A stretch of 64,000 nt of DNA from Bicyclus anynana (Eukaryota; Arthropoda; Insecta; Lepidoptera; Nymphalidae). Below, one piece after another: positions 43,101 through 52,625 of the stretch (positions within the stretch are counted from its first letter, which is position 1; every line of letters begins with the position of its first letter). The notes beneath the pieces are model-generated. The model made no database searches and had not been told where the DNA came from. It worked only from the letters and a program-made list of their open reading frames with translations. The stretch spans positions 1,798,001 through 1,862,000 of the forward strand of contig NC_069110.1 of assembly GCF_947172395.1 (NCBI RefSeq), in the 5' to 3' direction. Made by a program: the position numbers and the translations under genes.

Positions 43101-45476
43101 GGTAGGGTAGAGGTACGGGTAGGATAGGGAAGTGGTAGGGTAGGGGTAGGATAGGCGTGAGATAGGGGTACGGCTGGGATAGGGGTAGGAAAGGGATAGG
43201 GTACGGAGAGGGTAGGGGTAGGATGGGGGTAGGGTGTAGGTAAGGTAGGGGTAGGGTAGGGGTAGATTTGGGGTAGAGTAGGGGTAGGATGGGGGTAGGG
43301 GTAGGGTAGATGTAGGGGTTGTGTTGGGTAGGGTTGGGGTAGTGGTAGCGTAGGGGTAGGGGTAGGGTAGGGTAGGGGTAGTAGTAAAGTTGACATCGAA
43401 ATTTACGCGGACGAAGTCGCGGGCGTCCGCTAGTTTATAATAAAGCCACTTAGTAAACCAACCATCAAGATGACAATGGTTGGTTTACATTAAATTATAG
43501 GTAAATTTGATAAATAATGTATGAAAAAATCCAGCTGTATTGATTGAGAATAACTGTTTGAAAATTAAATTGCAATATTTTACCTAAATAAATAAACACT
43601 GCCAGTTCAATGAAATAAAATAATAATTGTATGTGTCGGTACGCGATTATATATTTTGAAATACCATGAAGTAAAACATTGGAAACATTGACCTGTGTAA
43701 ATGGGAAACGATCAAAGTCATCAATTTCGTGCAATTTGGTTCAATTCTTTAAGAGGTCGAGAGGATTAATTATAATCAAACCACGACTTTTAGGGATTGA
43801 CATGTTTCTATTCTGTGGCAATTAGAATCCATTACACTGGACACTGGTAAACGGTGTTGAGTTGTCATTCAATTCGGAATCGCACGTAGATTTTGTTTTT
43901 TCAATTTCAATTAGTTTTTGAAAATATTAAAGGTCTGATCGTAAAAAATGCAAAAGTTACAAACAATTAATCCTACTTAAATTATTTAAAAATATAATGT
44001 TTATTTGGATGTATGTTTGTTTAGATGTTTGTTACTCTTTAACGCCGCAATTATTGAACCGATTTGGCTGAAATTACACCCGCGCAGCAAGTAGCATGCT
44101 CATAAATCGCACGACTGTTTTTATTCTTGAGCATGCTCGAAATAAGCATGCTCGTTATTAGCAATGTTGCGATACACATGCTAATAAGTAGCAACTGCTC
44201 AATAGTAGCATGCGTTCGTTCTTGAAATGAGCATGTGTAGCTTTAATGATTTCGAAGCTGAACGTTGATCGTAATCAAAGAAATCATGGATCAGTACGAG
44301 TACACTTACTTGGTGGGCTTCGGCAAATTCCGATGTAAATGAGGGTCGTAGTCTTCGTCCGGATCTTCTCTGTTATCAAGAGAAAATCTATTAGATAACA
44401 CATACACATTTATATCAATACTTATGAATAAAATTGGAGTGTCTGTTTATGTTCAAAGTACTTGTGTTTTCCCAAGTGCTTATATTTATTTACTGTCTCA
44501 TTGGTCCCGTGGTTAGCTGGTTTAGCTACGGGCAATGAGGTCTAGGGTTCAAATCCAAGGTAAGGCCAACAAAAAAATAGGCTATTGGGATGTTTCTTAC
44601 AAGAAAAATCTTAATAACAGCTTGGAGTTGGGAAGTTGGCGGTGTTAGTACACCCCCGTGCCTCGGAGAGCACGTAAAGCCGTCGGTCCTGCGCCTGATC
44701 TTTCACCGATCGTGTCGGTTTGCCGTCCCATAGGATTTCGAGAGGTAGGGAAGAGTGGACCTGTGCTTGCGCACACACTTGTGCACTATAATATCTCTTG
44801 CGTACATGGTTAATCTCACCATGAGATTAGGAGGTCGGGAGGAAAATTACATTTATATACACGATACTAAAACACAAGCACACTTTTTAAAAAAATCTGT
44901 TTGCTGAAACGATTTTAATGGGACTTTCACTGGAAGGTTATTGAGCAGGGCCAAGCCTCCTTCCATATAGAAGACGGGATATGGATCTTAGACCCACCAC
45001 ACCGCTCCAATGTGTGTTGGTGAGATTATGGTGATAATGATAAATTCATTATCGACTACTGTCAAATTTTAAATGAGAACTATTTCTTAACTTACCGACA
45101 GAGAATTTGTAATGAAAATTTCTTAGAAGAAAGAAAAGTTCAGAATCTCGACCTGAACTCAAAATATGAACCCAGGACCTCGAGATCGATAATCACATAG
45201 GCCAACCACTGGACGAGGCAGTCACTACTATAGTTCAACTTTTAGGCCGCGTAAAACAACAATATATATAACAAAGCTATGTTAAAAAAGTGAGTTGAGC
45301 TACGAGGTCTAAGTGACCCCATAGCTAGTATTAGTAGCATAGTCACTGCATAGTTCAACTTTTAGGCCGCGGTCGTTGCAACGAAACGGAACCATTTACT
45401 TGGCGGGTATTGGTGAGGAGCTCTCAGCGGGGTCTTGGACGGCCCGCAGGTGAACTGTCTCGCCCCTCTCATCCAT
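33837..45476 (-). CDS. SLC36/PAT-family proton-coupled amino-acid transporter, complete, 468 aa
   Basis: Multi-pass membrane carrier of the AAAP superfamily that moves amino acids with protons at the plasma membrane or lysosome. Eight coding exons on the - strand (45400-45476, 44310-44369, 41438-41588, 40337-40543, 37527-37805, 36834-37012, 35247-35428, 33837-34108) total 1407 bases and join in frame. Landmarks: cytoplasmic DYDPHLHRNLPKPT (residues 33-45), ETLVHLLK and GTGILAMP (60-67) at TM1, QLGICCVYIVFIADN, FFGTVLFALTAVG before ALENNMK (TM6), and SITLDLP (308-314). About 11 membrane segments, the family norm. It resembles the Drosophila CG1139/CG7888/path group, but the exact orthologue cannot be named. 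T254 replaces a glutamate usual at that TM6 site. No clear AATAAA follows the stop. Confidence 0.93.
34405..34530. mobile_element. Short repeat shared with 52200-52330
   Basis: In reverse complement it reads CATGCCTGCAACGCTAACGG, CTTGAC and GACAAAACTGATGTTGTGTTGG. The 52200 copy has CATGCCAGCAGCGCTAACGG and CTTGACAGTCAATAAAACTC. A small non-coding dispersed element. Confidence 0.55.
34565..34597. repeat. Perfect hairpin, 15-bp arms
   Basis: GCTATGGAACTTAGA, a 3-base loop, then its exact reverse complement. It follows a repeat shared with 52200-52330, in the last transporter intron. Confidence 0.8.
34912..35239 (+). mobile_element. SINE-B copy beside a splice donor
   Basis: Head GACTCCGTAGCACAGTGGTA with box B GGTTCGATCCC, body, then tail CTTGTAGAGAATA plus poly-A. 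The tail ends a few bases from the exon 7 donor of the transporter (35246-35241). Antisense to the gene. Confidence 0.9.
35247..35428 (-). CDS. Transporter exon 7: TM8 and loop
   Basis: Encodes LATSVIIMFAVAIFISYCLH, CYVPVEVLWKGYLLP, a basic loop (QRSAPNRERLYEY) and the start of TM9 (residues 319-378). Acceptor CCCAG, donor GTGAGT. The A-rich tail of a SINE-B copy begins about 8 bases past the donor. Confidence 0.93.
35800..36108 (-). mobile_element. SINE-A copy, full length, in a transporter intron
   Basis: Complete reverse copy from ATTATCAACCCATATTAGGC to ATCCACTGGGCTACCACAG. Its tRNA head is at the right end. Confidence 0.88.
36330..36413 (+). mobile_element. RTE-type 3' end remnant with GAT tail
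   Basis: AGAGGCCTACGTTCAGCAGT then a (GAT)n run to 36413: the last bases and tail of a second RTE copy just upstream of the larger one. Confidence 0.6.
36442..36818 (+). mobile_element. RTE-type LINE, 3' end fragment, antisense to the transporter
   Basis: Frame reads MERAMLGVSLRDRIRNEEIR, DIAQRVAKLKWQWAG, a frameshift near 36568, then GDIVRRADGRWGPKVLEWRP, GRPPTRWTDDIKRVAGIRWM and AYVLQWTSIG, ending in (TGA)n. Its tail is within about 10-15 bases of the exon 6 donor. Confidence 0.88.
36834..37012 (-). CDS. Transporter exon 6: TM6 end and TM7
   Basis: Encodes VIALENNMKTPKAFGSPCGV, then LNSGMTIIVVLYVTVGAIGY and CSDSITLDLPKDD (259-317). ENNMK.P and SITL.LP are family landmarks. The donor GTACGT is followed within about 10 nt by the 3' tail of an antisense RTE fragment. 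Confidence 0.93.
37527..37805 (-). CDS. Transporter exon 5: TM4 to TM6
   Basis: 93 codons (166-258). Three hydrophobic runs: HMLIILGPLIGFNLIP, ALTFVGLGIVVYYLLAG and TFPLFFGTVLFALTAVGV. The last holds the FFGT..F signature of TM6, but Thr (254) stands where SLC36 proteins normally have the Glu of the FEG/FES motif. Acceptor TTCCAG, donor GTAAGT. Confidence 0.93.
37929..38224. mobile_element. Chimeric SINE: A head fused to B body
   Basis: 37929-37985 is a SINE-A head (GCCGTGATAGCCTAGTGGAT to GGGTGTGGGTTCG). From 37986 it is a reverse SINE-B (GGAGGTGGATGACTATCCAC to GCGCCACGTAGGCCGTCA). The join falls inside box B of A. Confidence 0.8.
38706..39022 (-). mobile_element. SINE-A copy, full length, in a transporter intron
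   Basis: Begins with (ATC)n and AACAACCCATATTCGGCTC, ends ATCCACTAGGTTGTCACGGC. Diverged. Confidence 0.85.
39158..39203. repeat. Perfect hairpin, 19-bp arms
   Basis: CATGTCCCTTAACTCACAT and its exact reverse complement, separated by 8 bases, in a transporter intron. Probably the remains of a fold-back element; too short for a typical miRNA precursor. Confidence 0.75.
39825..40121 (+). mobile_element. SINE-A copy, the best preserved
   Basis: Head GCGTGATAGCCCAGTGGATA with a good box B (GGGTTCGAATC), complete body with CACGTG, tail TTGATAATGATGATGACGAT. Confidence 0.92.
40337..40543 (-). CDS. Transporter exon 4: loop and TM3
   Basis: Exactly 69 codons (residues 97-165), starting VRSQYAACKHLRVPLLTYPE and ending with the hydrophobic run IFLVVYQLGICCVYIVFIAD then NIKK. 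QLG.CCVY..F.ADN is conserved in the family. Acceptor GGCAG, donor GTAAAG. Confidence 0.93.
40750..40943. repeat. G-rich TAGGG/TAGGGG array in a transporter intron
   Basis: About 190 bp of irregular GGGTAGGGGTA units on the + strand (C-rich in the transcript). Many G-runs of 3-5 allow quadruplex formation on the template strand. The unit is not the insect telomere TTAGG. Confidence 0.9.
41148..41410 (+). mobile_element. SINE of the third family, in a transporter intron
   Basis: Head remnant GATCAAGAGGTCTTAGGTTC and GACTCCTGGGTC, then CGTGGCTCGGAGCCCTTAAA and the end GAAGCCTAGCCCTGTAGTGG. Confidence 0.6.
41438..41588 (-). CDS. Transporter exon 3: TM1 and TM2
   Basis: Encodes NIETLVHLLKCSLGTG, then ILAMPQAFARAGLVTG and a second hydrophobic run to HCLHVL (residues 47-96). 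GTGILAMP is the family's TM1 signature. Donor GTATGT; the exon ends in phase 0. Confidence 0.93.
42150..43432. mobile_element. Composite of Helitron-like elements in transporter intron 2
   Basis: A + oriented start (ACTAATATTATAAAGAGGTA, 42150) is followed by a reverse copy (42712-42895) and a third segment that carries the G-rich array and ends GCGGACGAAGTCGCGGGCGT plus CCGCTAG at 43432. Confidence 0.65.
43006..43387. repeat. Second G-rich TAGGG/TAGGGG array, inside a Helitron-like element
   Basis: About 380 bp of the same G-rich unit on the + strand, more diverged than the first array. Directly downstream is the Helitron-like 3' end GCGGGCGTCCGCTAG (to 43432), so the array seems carried by that element. 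A short C-rich copy (41695-41730) lies in another Helitron-like fragment. Confidence 0.88.
44093..44240. repeat. Cluster of AGCATGCTC-type palindromic motifs
   Basis: Six copies or near-copies of AGCATGCTC within 150 bp (around 44093, 44130, 44146, 44177, 44206 and 44229), between a Helitron-like start and transporter exon 2. Their origin is unclear. Confidence 0.6.
44310..44369 (-). CDS. Transporter exon 2: DYDPHLHR segment
   Basis: A 60-bp exon between acceptor ACAG and donor GTAAGT. It encodes EDPDEDYDPHLHRNLPKPT. A YDPH.HR motif just ahead of TM1 recurs in insect PAT-like transporters, which supports this small exon. Confidence 0.88.
44495..44840 (+). mobile_element. Third tRNA-derived SINE family
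   Basis: Head GGTCCCGTGGTTAGCTGGTT with GGGTTCAAATCC, then CTTGGAGTTGGGAAGTTGGC, CGTGCCTCGGAGAGCACGTA and a gene-free tail. Similar heads or bodies at 41148-41400 and, in reverse, 45085-45230. Confidence 0.65.
45230..45372. repeat. Repeat with direct flanks, related to 49416-49480
   Basis: ATAGTTCAACTTTTAGGCCGCG occurs at 45231 and 45351, enclosing TTAAAAAAGTGAGTTGAGCT, ACGAGGTCTAAGTGACCCCA and TAGCTAGTA, which recur at 49416-49480. A dispersed element seems to have landed here with a local duplication. Confidence 0.6.
45400..45476 (-). CDS. Transporter exon 1: N-terminal cytoplasmic tail
   Basis: Encodes residues 1-25, MDERGETVHLRAVQDP and ESSSPIPA, and two bases of a Lys codon. Donor GTAAAT occupies 45399-45394. 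A soluble, charged start before TM1 is typical of PAT proteins. Confidence 0.87.
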
Positions 45477-45535
45477 GCCCAGGCCAGCGCCCGGCGCCTA
45501 CTCCTGGTCCAAACTCTTCAAGCTCCACACAATAT
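45477..45535 (-). other. 5' UTR part of the first coding exon of the transporter
   Basis: The exon runs from 45535 down to 45400. On the - strand an acceptor (GTTTTACAG) precedes it, so at least one non-coding exon lies upstream. The ATG at 45476-45474 is the first ATG of the exon and opens the frame MDERGETVHLRAVQDP. Confidence 0.7.
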
Positions 45536-45617
45536 CTGTAAAACAAAACTCTAATTTACTGTCTAACCCGCCACACACTGAGTGAGCGGCGTGGGAGACT
45601 AGGCGGAGACGTCATGT

Positions 45618-45930
45618 TTTTTTTTTATTCTCTACAAGTTAGCCCTTGACACCTGATTGTAAGTGATGATGCAGAAGATGGAAGCGGGCTAACTTGTTAG
45701 GAGTAGGATGAAATCCACACTGCTTTCGCGTTCTACACGACATCGTACCGGAACGCTAAATCGATTGGCGGTACGTCTTTGTCGGTAGGGTGGTAACTAA
45801 CCACGGCCTCCCACCAGCCAGACTTGGATCAATTAAGAAAACCTCAATCAGCCCAGCCGGGGATCGAACCCAGGACCTTCGTCTAGTAAATCCACCGCGC
45901 ACACCACTGCGCCGCGGAGGCTGCCAACCG
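45618..45930 (-). mobile_element. SINE-B copy upstream of transporter exon 1
   Basis: Poly-T start then ATTCTCTACAAGTTAGCCCT, body, and head in reverse (GGGGATCGAACCCAGGACCT to GCGCCGCGGAGGC). It ends 83 bases from the exon 1 acceptor. Confidence 0.88.
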
Positions 45931-47081
45931 TCACGGTGGCCACGTTACTATAGCTTGGTAACTTCGTTCGTAACACTCCCGATGGTCCGCGCGGGCCGGA
46001 GGACGTGTAGCGATGAATGAAATACCCACGACTGATGCACATCATTTCCCCGCACGCACGATTTCACACCCACGCAGTGTTTCCCCCCGTCGCCCGCATA
46101 GCATGGGAGTGTCATCAACGAACTTGCCAGACTATAGTCTGCATTATGCCACTCGACTTGCCCACCTAATAGCCTATTTTAATTTTAATATTCTGTAACG
46201 GTATCGTTAGAGAATAGACGTGCTTTCCTAAAATGTAATGCGGTCTAAAAGAATGAGTAATGGAAGTAAAAGAAAAACTGTCATAGTCAAGTAGGGCTTA
46301 CAAATTAGGGATTAATATTTCATTCTTTACTCTAAATAACTAAATTTCCCGTTTAAATATAGTTATATTAATAAAATCAGTATTCTTAGCGTTTAGACGT
46401 TCAATTTAGGAACTCTACACTTGCATGGCCTGACACTTGTCCGGTTTTTTTTTAATTTAGCAAGAATGAGACGAACGAAAATACATTCTTTAAATAAAAT
46501 AAACGGGTTCTATAACAATGAACTAAGTCAAGATCAAGAAAGCAAAGGACATAGAAACAATTCATTAACGACTTACATTCAATTTTAATTCAGCAGTAGA
46601 TCCACAAGAAGGACAAATAATTGAAAATACTACTTAATACAATAACGCACTGTCGCGTTATGATAAAAATGGAAATTACTGACCGCCTTTGTCACACATC
46701 AGCCGGAGATGAGCAGGGTTATGTAAAACGCGCAAGCTATTTAAAACTCGGTCGATGTTTGACTAAATAACTATACTATTGCTATCTACAGCTGTCTTAC
46801 AAGCCCGTCGTAATTAAGAATAACCATTTCATGGCATCTATTTTCTATGAATTTAGAACGCTACCACGCGAAGTTATGAAGATAAAACTTATTCTTTAAC
46901 ACATTAGTTTAGTGCAGAGATTCCCAAACATTTTTTCTCATTCACTTTCAAATTTAACTGGTTCCCGTGGACCCCTTAAAATTTTCTATCTAAAACTCTA
47001 TAAAAAATGTGATTAGATTCATCTATGGCTGCAGCTTGCAGGTTTACGTTGCAGCTGAATCAACAGCCACCACGAAATAAC

Positions 47082-47225
47082 CAGTGGCGTGCACTTCATA
47101 GATGCATAAATGCAATGCATACCCTGAGGATTCATTACGAACCTATATTGGACGATGAATTTTCCATTTTGTAAAATTTGTACGTGTACTGCCTACCCTA
47201 GTTAAAAACCTTGTGCACGCTACTG
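47082..47225. mobile_element. hAT MITE, 144 bp, with a perfect 8-bp target duplication
   Basis: Inverted ends CAGTGGCGTGCAC and GTGCACGCTACTG, flanked by identical GAAATAAC at 47074-47081 and 47226-47233. It appears inserted in an older repeat (about 46915-47540). Confidence 0.9.
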
Positions 47226-47284
47226 GAAATAACAGTTTAAAAAATAAACTGTGAAAATTGATTACTTAGTTAATTAATTAATTG

Positions 47285-47376
47285 ATTGTGCTGTGAGTGG
47301 ATGACAAAGACTAAAATTGTCCAGGCAAAAAATTATTTCAGCCAACTTTAATTTTTGATATCTACTCACAGCACAA
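47285..47376. mobile_element. Small MITE with TTGTGCTGTGAGT ends
   Basis: Inverted ends TTGTGCTGTGAGTGGAT and ATCTACTCACAGCACAA, 16 of 17 matching, about 90 bp long. Target duplication unclear in the AT-rich flank. No coding content. Confidence 0.65.
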
Positions 47377-47588
47377 GGAAGCAATAAATTCACAATTATT
47401 ATAAACCAGATAAACGTTCGTGGACCCCCGCTTACGAATCGTGAACCCCCATTTTTATGTCACGTCAACGTAGACCACCGTCGAGTCTTCCGTAGACCCC
47501 TCGGGGTTCACCTGGATCAGGCCTGATATAAGTTCTTGCAATTTCAGATAGTGGTATGGATGCAGCCTGTATATGACTTTGTTGATAT

Positions 47589-47684
47589 CAACTGAAAAGT
47601 TGGAGGTGCATGCCCCGGACCGGATTTGAACCCACACCCTCCGGAATCGGAGGCAGAGGTCATATCCACTGGGGTATCACAGCT
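47589..47684 (-). mobile_element. SINE-A head fragment
   Basis: CAACTGAAAAGTTGGAGGTG to ATCCACTGGGGTATCACAG in reverse; the body beyond is missing. Confidence 0.8.
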
Positions 47685-47949
47685 CACTCACTCACTCATA
47701 TTTAATTAACTTTCCTTAAAGAATATAACCCTAGAGTTATGGGAAATACTTCCAAGCACCCTGCATAACTGACAATTATTTATCAATCCCTATTCCTACC
47801 TTAAGATGGTATGGCAGGCAACTATGGAGTGGACCGTGATGGCTTTGGGAGGTTGCAGATTTCAAAGGTCTTCTCAGATGACGTATCTTTTTATATATAA
47901 AATAAATTATATTATAATATCTAAAATTATGACACGGAGTTTACTGCCA

Positions 47950-48090
47950 ACCCTTCACCGTTAGAGACACGTAATATTTAATTTCTTAAAATGCACACAA
48001 CTGAAAAGTTGGGGGTGCATGCCCTGGACCGGATTCGAACACCCTCCGGAATTGGAGGCAGAGGTCATATCCACTAGGCTATCACGGCTT
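47950..48090 (-). mobile_element. SINE-A partial copy
   Basis: CCCTTCACCGTTAGAGACAC to ATCCACTAGGCTATCACGGC in reverse; 3' part missing. Confidence 0.8.
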
Positions 48091-49094
48091 CAGATTTTTC
48101 ATATTATACTGTGGAAAGTGAAAAAAAAAAATGCTTTTTTCTATGACGGTTGAGGATTTGGACTCTTGTAATCTTCTACCTTCTAAAGCCACCAAACAAA
48201 AGGTCTAAACTCCTTCGTTGCATACCGTACTTACAGGAAGGAGAAACTGACAAATTTACAGCTTTTTATAAATTGACGAAGTTCTGGTTACCACAGGCTT
48301 GCAATCTAAAAGCTATATATAAAGATTGATTAACAATATATTGACGTGGGCTCTCACACTACTTAATAGGTATAATGAAACGTTCGCAGTGCTGTATAAT
48401 ATAGGAAGTGGGTCAACCATTCCCCTATAGCTCTCCATTACGAGCAACGAATAATCTCGACCTCTATACAAATTCACACAATCTAGTTTGAGTACAAAAT
48501 CTTCGCTGAGAAAATATAAAAATAGGCAAAGTGAAACATCCACTAACTATTATAATAATATAAATTGAAAATACACGTGTCACTATGTTACTTGCTGATA
48601 ATGTAGCTTTCCATTGGTGAATTTTCTTAAAAATCGGCTCAGCGGTTTAGCCGTCAAATTGAAATAAACAAACTCACTTTCGCCTTTACTCGTATTATAT
48701 AAGTAATAAGTATAATTCTTATAAATAATACTCGTATTTTATAAGTATGGATTCATGCTTATCAATAAATAAGTCACTATAATTTCAAAATTGTTAAAGT
48801 TGCAACACAAATAGGATAAACACATAACCAAAAGCTTTTTAATATGTAGACAAATTACAAATAAAAATGATAATATGTATTATCGTTTAAAAGTTTCACA
48901 ATAATTCAGGACATATTTTTAAAGTTTTTTTTTTTGTTTAAACATCGTGAAAATATAACTCAAAATATAAAATATTGGTAGCATATAGGTTTTTATTATA
49001 ATAGTTTTAATATTATTGCAAGTACATACTAATAATTTTGAAGATAACTTCTAAAAAAATATTATTTGTAAATTAAACAAACAATGTAACATAC

Positions 49095-49275
49095 GCGATT
49101 AGTCAGTCCTGGATGGCTGTCTTGGTGTGGAGATGGCTTGCGCGCTGCGGGACCGCGGACGTACTAGAGCCGTCGCCCGCCGCGAGATGAGACATGCTCC
49201 CGAGATGAATCCCTGCCGCCCCCTCACCGCTCGACCTATATCACGACAGCTCTACGCTAGGGGGCCGGCAGTCTA
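49095..49275 (-). other. CpG-rich block, possible non-coding exon or promoter of the transporter
   Basis: Sharply GC-rich in an AT-rich region. On the - strand it ends with a donor-like CGC|GTATGT (49095/49094), as needed for a 5' UTR exon joining the acceptor at 45536. One - frame also reads ISRRATALVRPRSRSAQ to a stop, so a terminal coding exon cannot be excluded. Confidence 0.3.
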
Positions 49276-49415
49276 TTAGGGTTCCGTAATTTAACTAGGA
49301 TCTAAATCATCTAAATATCTGAACTGACTGAAGGCCGTAGATATTTTTTCGCGCGCGCGATTAGGTAAACTATATAGGTAAATAGTTATAGGTACGATGA
49401 TAATAACTATGTAGT

Positions 49416-49480
49416 ATGTTAAAAAAGTGAGTTGAGCTACGAGGTCTAAGTGACCCCATAGCTAGTAGTAGCAGCATAAC
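49416..49480. repeat. Copy of the 45288-45345 repeat
   Basis: ATGTTAAAAAAGTGAGTTGA, GCTACGAGGTCTAAGTGACC and CCATAGCTAGTA match 45288-45345 almost exactly. Confidence 0.7.
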
Positions 49481-51159
49481 CTAATTTAAAAAAACATTTA
49501 GTAGATCCTACTATTAAAAAATATTTGTTTTAAAAAATATATTTTTAGCAATGTATTAGAAAAAGTTTAAAACAATCAATAATATTATTTTATTGCTATT
49601 CTATACAAAATGCTAATAAAATAAAACCTGGAGTTAACTCCAGATAAAAAGTATAAGGTACCTTAACGTAATGGTATGCACTCGCCGTAACTGAATAATT
49701 TAAGCTTAGACTTTATATCCTTTCAGTGAAGTGCAAGTTCAAAGTGGTCTCGTATATGCTAAACCAGGTTTCTGTAGTATAGAGCCCTAGATACACACCA
49801 AGTTTATGTTATGCTAATAGCACGTTTATGTTTTTATTAGCCGCACCGTAAACGAGGTAGTTATGTGGCCTTTTAGGCCCCGTATAGCATCAGACGTGTT
49901 AAGCTTGTTCTAAATAATTGAATGATTATTTTTACGGATAGTCTAAAAACTAGGTTGCTAAAACATTATCACTTATCATAATTATTGCGTATGTATTGAC
50001 GTACATTATGTACTAGCATGGCTATTTACGAGTACATACTCGTACACTACACATGGTTTTGCGTTCCGTTGACGTGATGTAACTAGTCAAGGCGTTGAGC
50101 GTTGTCTCACAATTGGTCGCGTTCTTATACAACGTGTCTCAGTAGAATTACGATAGGGTGACCACACAAATTGGTATAATATGAAAGTTATGATACAGGT
50201 ACATTTGACCAACTTTAACTTAAGCAAGTGACGAATTTATACAACTGAACTGGTTTTTCCAGACACAAGCGCGTTAAAAAACGAACAACCAAAAAATATC
50301 TTCAGATTTATCACTTATCTACATACATACAAATTTTAGATAAATTATCTAGTTATATTTCGGTAATAGGCCAAGAAAATGATAGTCGACCGTTGGTATT
50401 GGTCTTTCCCGTATTTCCTTATAGTGCTGCTGTATACGTTACTTTTGTTTGCACACAAAAAATTTGCTTATTTTAAAATTATTTCTTATCATTTTATATA
50501 TTTTTCGGACTTCTGCTGATTTGGACAGGGCGTGTCCGATTCGCTAAACTAACGAACTAAAAGACCACCTCCTGACTCTGAAGACAGCACCTTTAAGCGG
50601 CATTAGGCAATGCTTCTGTGATCTCCCAAATCCCCCAGTGATGCCGCTGAGGTTCCATTAAGGAGCCTAGGGCACTTACACAGTCAGAATAAAAAATGGT
50701 ACTGTGACGTCTTTCTTTATGCCAACTCACTTGGTATTTCTCTTTTCTTTTATGCTCTCTTTCTCTCTCTTCTTTCCGTCATAATCGGACATTTGCCTTT
50801 AGGCATGCAAAGCAAAACTGTCATCATAAAATAGTACATGTTATGTATTATACGGTAACATGGCCACCCTACTGCTCCAATGCAGGCATTATACCACTCG
50901 TGAGTCGTTACCCACTCTCGCTACGCAAGGAAACTTCACGGGTCCACTTGATGTAATACTCCTATTTTCTCATTTAAAGTACCAGAAGCATTTTTCAATT
51001 GAGGTACCGCCACTTACCTAGGCGACGCCAACAAGTGTTAAATCAATTTTAATAGATTCACTTACGTGTCAATAGATGGCGTCGTAACAATTTGTATCGC
51101 GCTAATATTTGACCTGTTATATAACAGTAGGCATCTACATAATATTAATTTTTAAAATT

Positions 51160-51385
51160 GTACGACATCAGTCTAGTAGTCTCCAAGTACAAATGCCAAT
51201 ATTTTAAAGTGGAAGGATTTGTAATTTTGTATGTAACGAATAAACTCAAAAACTACTGGACCGATTTGAAAAATTCTCTCGCCGGTGGAAAGCTTTATTA
51301 TCAGCAAGTAACACAGGCTATATCTTATCGCCGTATTCTTACTGGAATATGATCTACGGGGGTGAAACCGCGAGGTTCTGCTAGT
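51160..51385 (+). mobile_element. Helitron-like element
   Basis: AAACTACTGGACCGATTTGA, GGTGGAAAGC and the end GGTGAAACCGCGAGGTTCTG then CTAG. Confidence 0.7.
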
Positions 51386-51944
51386 ATTGAATATGTTTTT
51401 AAGATATAGCTAATATTTTTTACTAGCATAACCCTAACAGTTTCATCCGCGTAATTTTCATTCTTATAAGAATTCGGGGATAAAATATAGCATTTGTTAC
51501 TCGCCGATAATATCGCTCGCTGGTAATAAACTGATTCTATAATTAATTCCACTAAGTCAGGATGTGGTGCTGGGCTATACTTTAATTTCTCCTGCTTTTA
51601 CTCCATTGACGACATACTCGTAGGACCAAATACTAATGAATTTAACTATAGATACCTACTTGTCCTTGAAGTTTCATATTTGTAAGTGGGAACGCGTTCA
51701 GTCTTTATCACTCAAGTTACGAATTTAAGGAAAATTTACATAAGTACCTACACTTCATTGGTTTGGGTATTGAATCGGAACGTACGTACGTCCTCCATAA
51801 TTATAAATAATGATGCTCTCATTACTATGACAATTGTAATTTATTTCCCGTTTAACAACGAGAGACGAGCACGCCTACGAAACACTGACAGATTTTTTTA
51901 TGGCCTATATTTTAAATTTATGACCAATATTATCATTCCCCTCC

Positions 51945-52085
51945 AACTAACGAGGATACCCTCGTACTCACACCTAACACAGTTAGTTGGATCCAGGAAG
52001 GAATCCACGTTTCCAGTGGAAAGGAATCGAATCACGACCTCTCAGTGATGAGCTCGATCCCTTCACCGTTGAGCTATTGAGGTGA
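51945..52085 (-). mobile_element. tRNA-derived SINE fragment
   Basis: In reverse: head CCTCAATAGCTCAACGGTGA with GGTCGTGATTCGATTCC. Head type differs from SINE-A and SINE-B. Confidence 0.55.
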
Positions 52086-52199
52086 AGTCACTGTTGAGCT
52101 GATGAGGCTTCAAGTAAATGAGTTTGGAAATAAACAAATGCTACTTCTTGATTATTTATTTACTTACAGTCTATTTTTATGTTCCACTAAAGTCAGCCG

Positions 52200-52330
52200 T
52201 CGATCAATTAAGCTCTCATGCCAGCAGCGCTAACGGCTTGACAGTCAATAAAACTCATCGTGTGTTGGACGATGTGCTTGACTCGATGCCGATCACGACT
52301 TATCGGATGGTGAGTGACTAGCATAAAGAA
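52200..52330. mobile_element. Second copy of the 34405 repeat
   Basis: Contains CATGCCAGCAGCGCTAACGG, CTTGACAGTC and ACTTATCGGATGGTGAGTG; the last phrase is also found at 34511-34528 in the first copy. Confidence 0.55.
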
Positions 52331-52394
52331 TCCATTTCCACAGGTTTTATTATTAAATGGTATCTGGCAGCAGCGAAACCAAAAAAAAAATTTG

Positions 52395-52625
52395 CTCTGC
52401 GTTGACCTACAGGCATGCTCAGCGACAGTACCGGACAAAACTTGGTTACCATGGACGTTGCGTGCTGGAATGGTGACCCCCGCACTAGAAAGCATGTGTT
52501 GGTCGACCCCTCACCGACTTGAACTTGGTGGACAGACGATACCAAGCGAGTCGGAGGGATACTCTGAATACAGGTGGCTCAGGATTGAAGGATGAAAGGG
52601 CCAGGCCTCTACACATATAGATGAA
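52395..52625 (+). mobile_element. RTE-type LINE fragment
   Basis: GACCCCCGCACTAGAAAGCA, GGTCGACCCCTCACC, GGTGGACAGACGATACCAAG, CGAGTCGGAGGGATACTCTG: decayed copy of the same C-terminal part. Confidence 0.75.

Noticed and set aside
42984..43387. Interstitial telomere
   Set aside because: Insect telomeres are TTAGG; the unit here is an irregular TAGGG/TAGGGG mixture inside a Helitron-like element.
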